Source of the DNA: Megasphaera sp. | GTDB taxonomy: Bacteria > Bacillota > Negativicutes > Veillonellales > Megasphaeraceae | Assembly (NCBI GenBank): GCA_022649055.1 | Contig: JALCNL010000004.1 | Location: 1-51,682, forward strand | Direction: 5' to 3' | DNA length: 51,682 nt | Part shown: positions 51,547 through 51,682 of the stretch, piece after piece | Layout: every line of letters begins with the position of its first letter | How positions within the stretch are numbered: position 1 is the first letter of the stretch | Notes under the pieces: generated by a model | The model's input: the letters and a program-made list of their open reading frames with translations, nothing else | Told to the model about the DNA's origin: nothing | Databases searched by the model: none | Position numbers and translations under genes: made by a program

Positions 51547-51682
51547 TTAATTGCCATTTTCTTTTAATGTTTTAATCAATGTGTTCAAAAGTTTACTCAC
51601 ATGGTGACATAATCCCATGGCCTTGTCTATTTCAGCGCTTGTAACATACTCCAAATGCATACAAATTTGAAGCTGCGTTTCT
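51547..51682 (-). CDS. Four-helix-bundle protein (S23/IVP type), C-terminal part, cut by window edge
   Basis: The minus strand reads ETQLQICMHLEYVTSAEIDK, then a helix ending LLNTLIKTLKENGN and a stop. The E-T-x-x-Q-L...E-I/L-D...L-x-x-L-I-x-x-L pattern is the C-terminus of the small four-helix-bundle proteins first found in 23S rRNA intervening sequences. About 44 residues of an expected 115-120 are present. It is not next to rRNA here; free-standing copies commonly sit among surface polysaccharide genes. Function unknown. Confidence 0.75.
   Translation of the reverse strand, partial: ETQLQICMHLEYVTSAEIDKAMGLCHHVSKLLNTLIKTLKENGN

Overview
The window looks like chromosome from a diderm, LPS-making Firmicute of the class Negativicutes, probably a Veillonellales relative such as Megasphaera or Dialister. 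The gene orders are those of Firmicutes (alaS-ireB-ruvX-DUF1292, tig-clpP-clpX-lon-engB, T-box-pheS-pheT, divIB/ftsQ-DUF881-sbp-ftsZ). The window also carries a complete ADP-heptose/LPS inner-core cluster and a MurE with the meso-diaminopimelate motif. The genus is inference; no rRNA is present.

Layout. (1) 1-1920: AT-rich accessory DNA with a truncated serine recombinase under a palindrome-rich control region, a lone HEPN-type protein, and a tRNA 3'-end remnant at 1881-1920 that looks like an attachment site closing an integrated element. (2) 1921-4149, plus strand: a 28-residue membrane peptide with its own promoter and terminator, then a split transketolase. (3) 4208-10967, minus strand: the alaS operon, an NlpC/P60 hydrolase, a GT2 glycosyltransferase, thioredoxin and engB. 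(4) 10951-16630: the proteostasis block tig-clpP-clpX-lon, leading into engB. (5) 16798-22653: two hotdog thioesterases and an acyl-CoA dehydrogenase behind a promoter whose spacer is a palindrome, then a T-box riboswitch and pheS-pheT. (6) 22703-23048: a strongly promoted structured small RNA (6S-like rod possible), its terminator, and a group II intron 5' remnant just after that terminator. (7) 23045-28560: nrdR-hldE-hldD-gmhB and two GT9 heptosyltransferases. (8) 28652-42535: a division/cell-wall (dcw) cluster, mraZ-rsmH-ftsL | murE-murF-mraY-murD-murG-murC::ddl-ftsQ-DUF881-sbp-ftsZ. It has a MurC-Ddl fusion, and ftsI/pbpB, ftsW, murB and ftsA are not in it. (9) 42589-48776: gluQ, an M16C peptidase, a HAD phosphatase and two membrane proteins. 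(10) 48793-51682: dTDP-rhamnose genes rfbC, rfbD and rfbB. The rfbD-rfbB pair looks more GC-rich and is bracketed by two related short tandem arrays in opposite orientation. A partial four-helix-bundle (S23-type) gene closes the window.

How it fits together. Most of the window builds and maintains the envelope: cytoplasmic peptidoglycan precursor enzymes and divisome parts, LPS heptose supply and transfer, dTDP-rhamnose supply, and a secreted wall hydrolase. Translation and protein-quality genes surround these. The least explained parts are the left accessory island, the 22.7-23.05 kb small-RNA/intron locus, the trimmed dcw cluster and the repeats around rfbDB. All coordinates were read by eye; start codons were chosen from Shine-Dalgarno spacing and are marked where they are uncertain.
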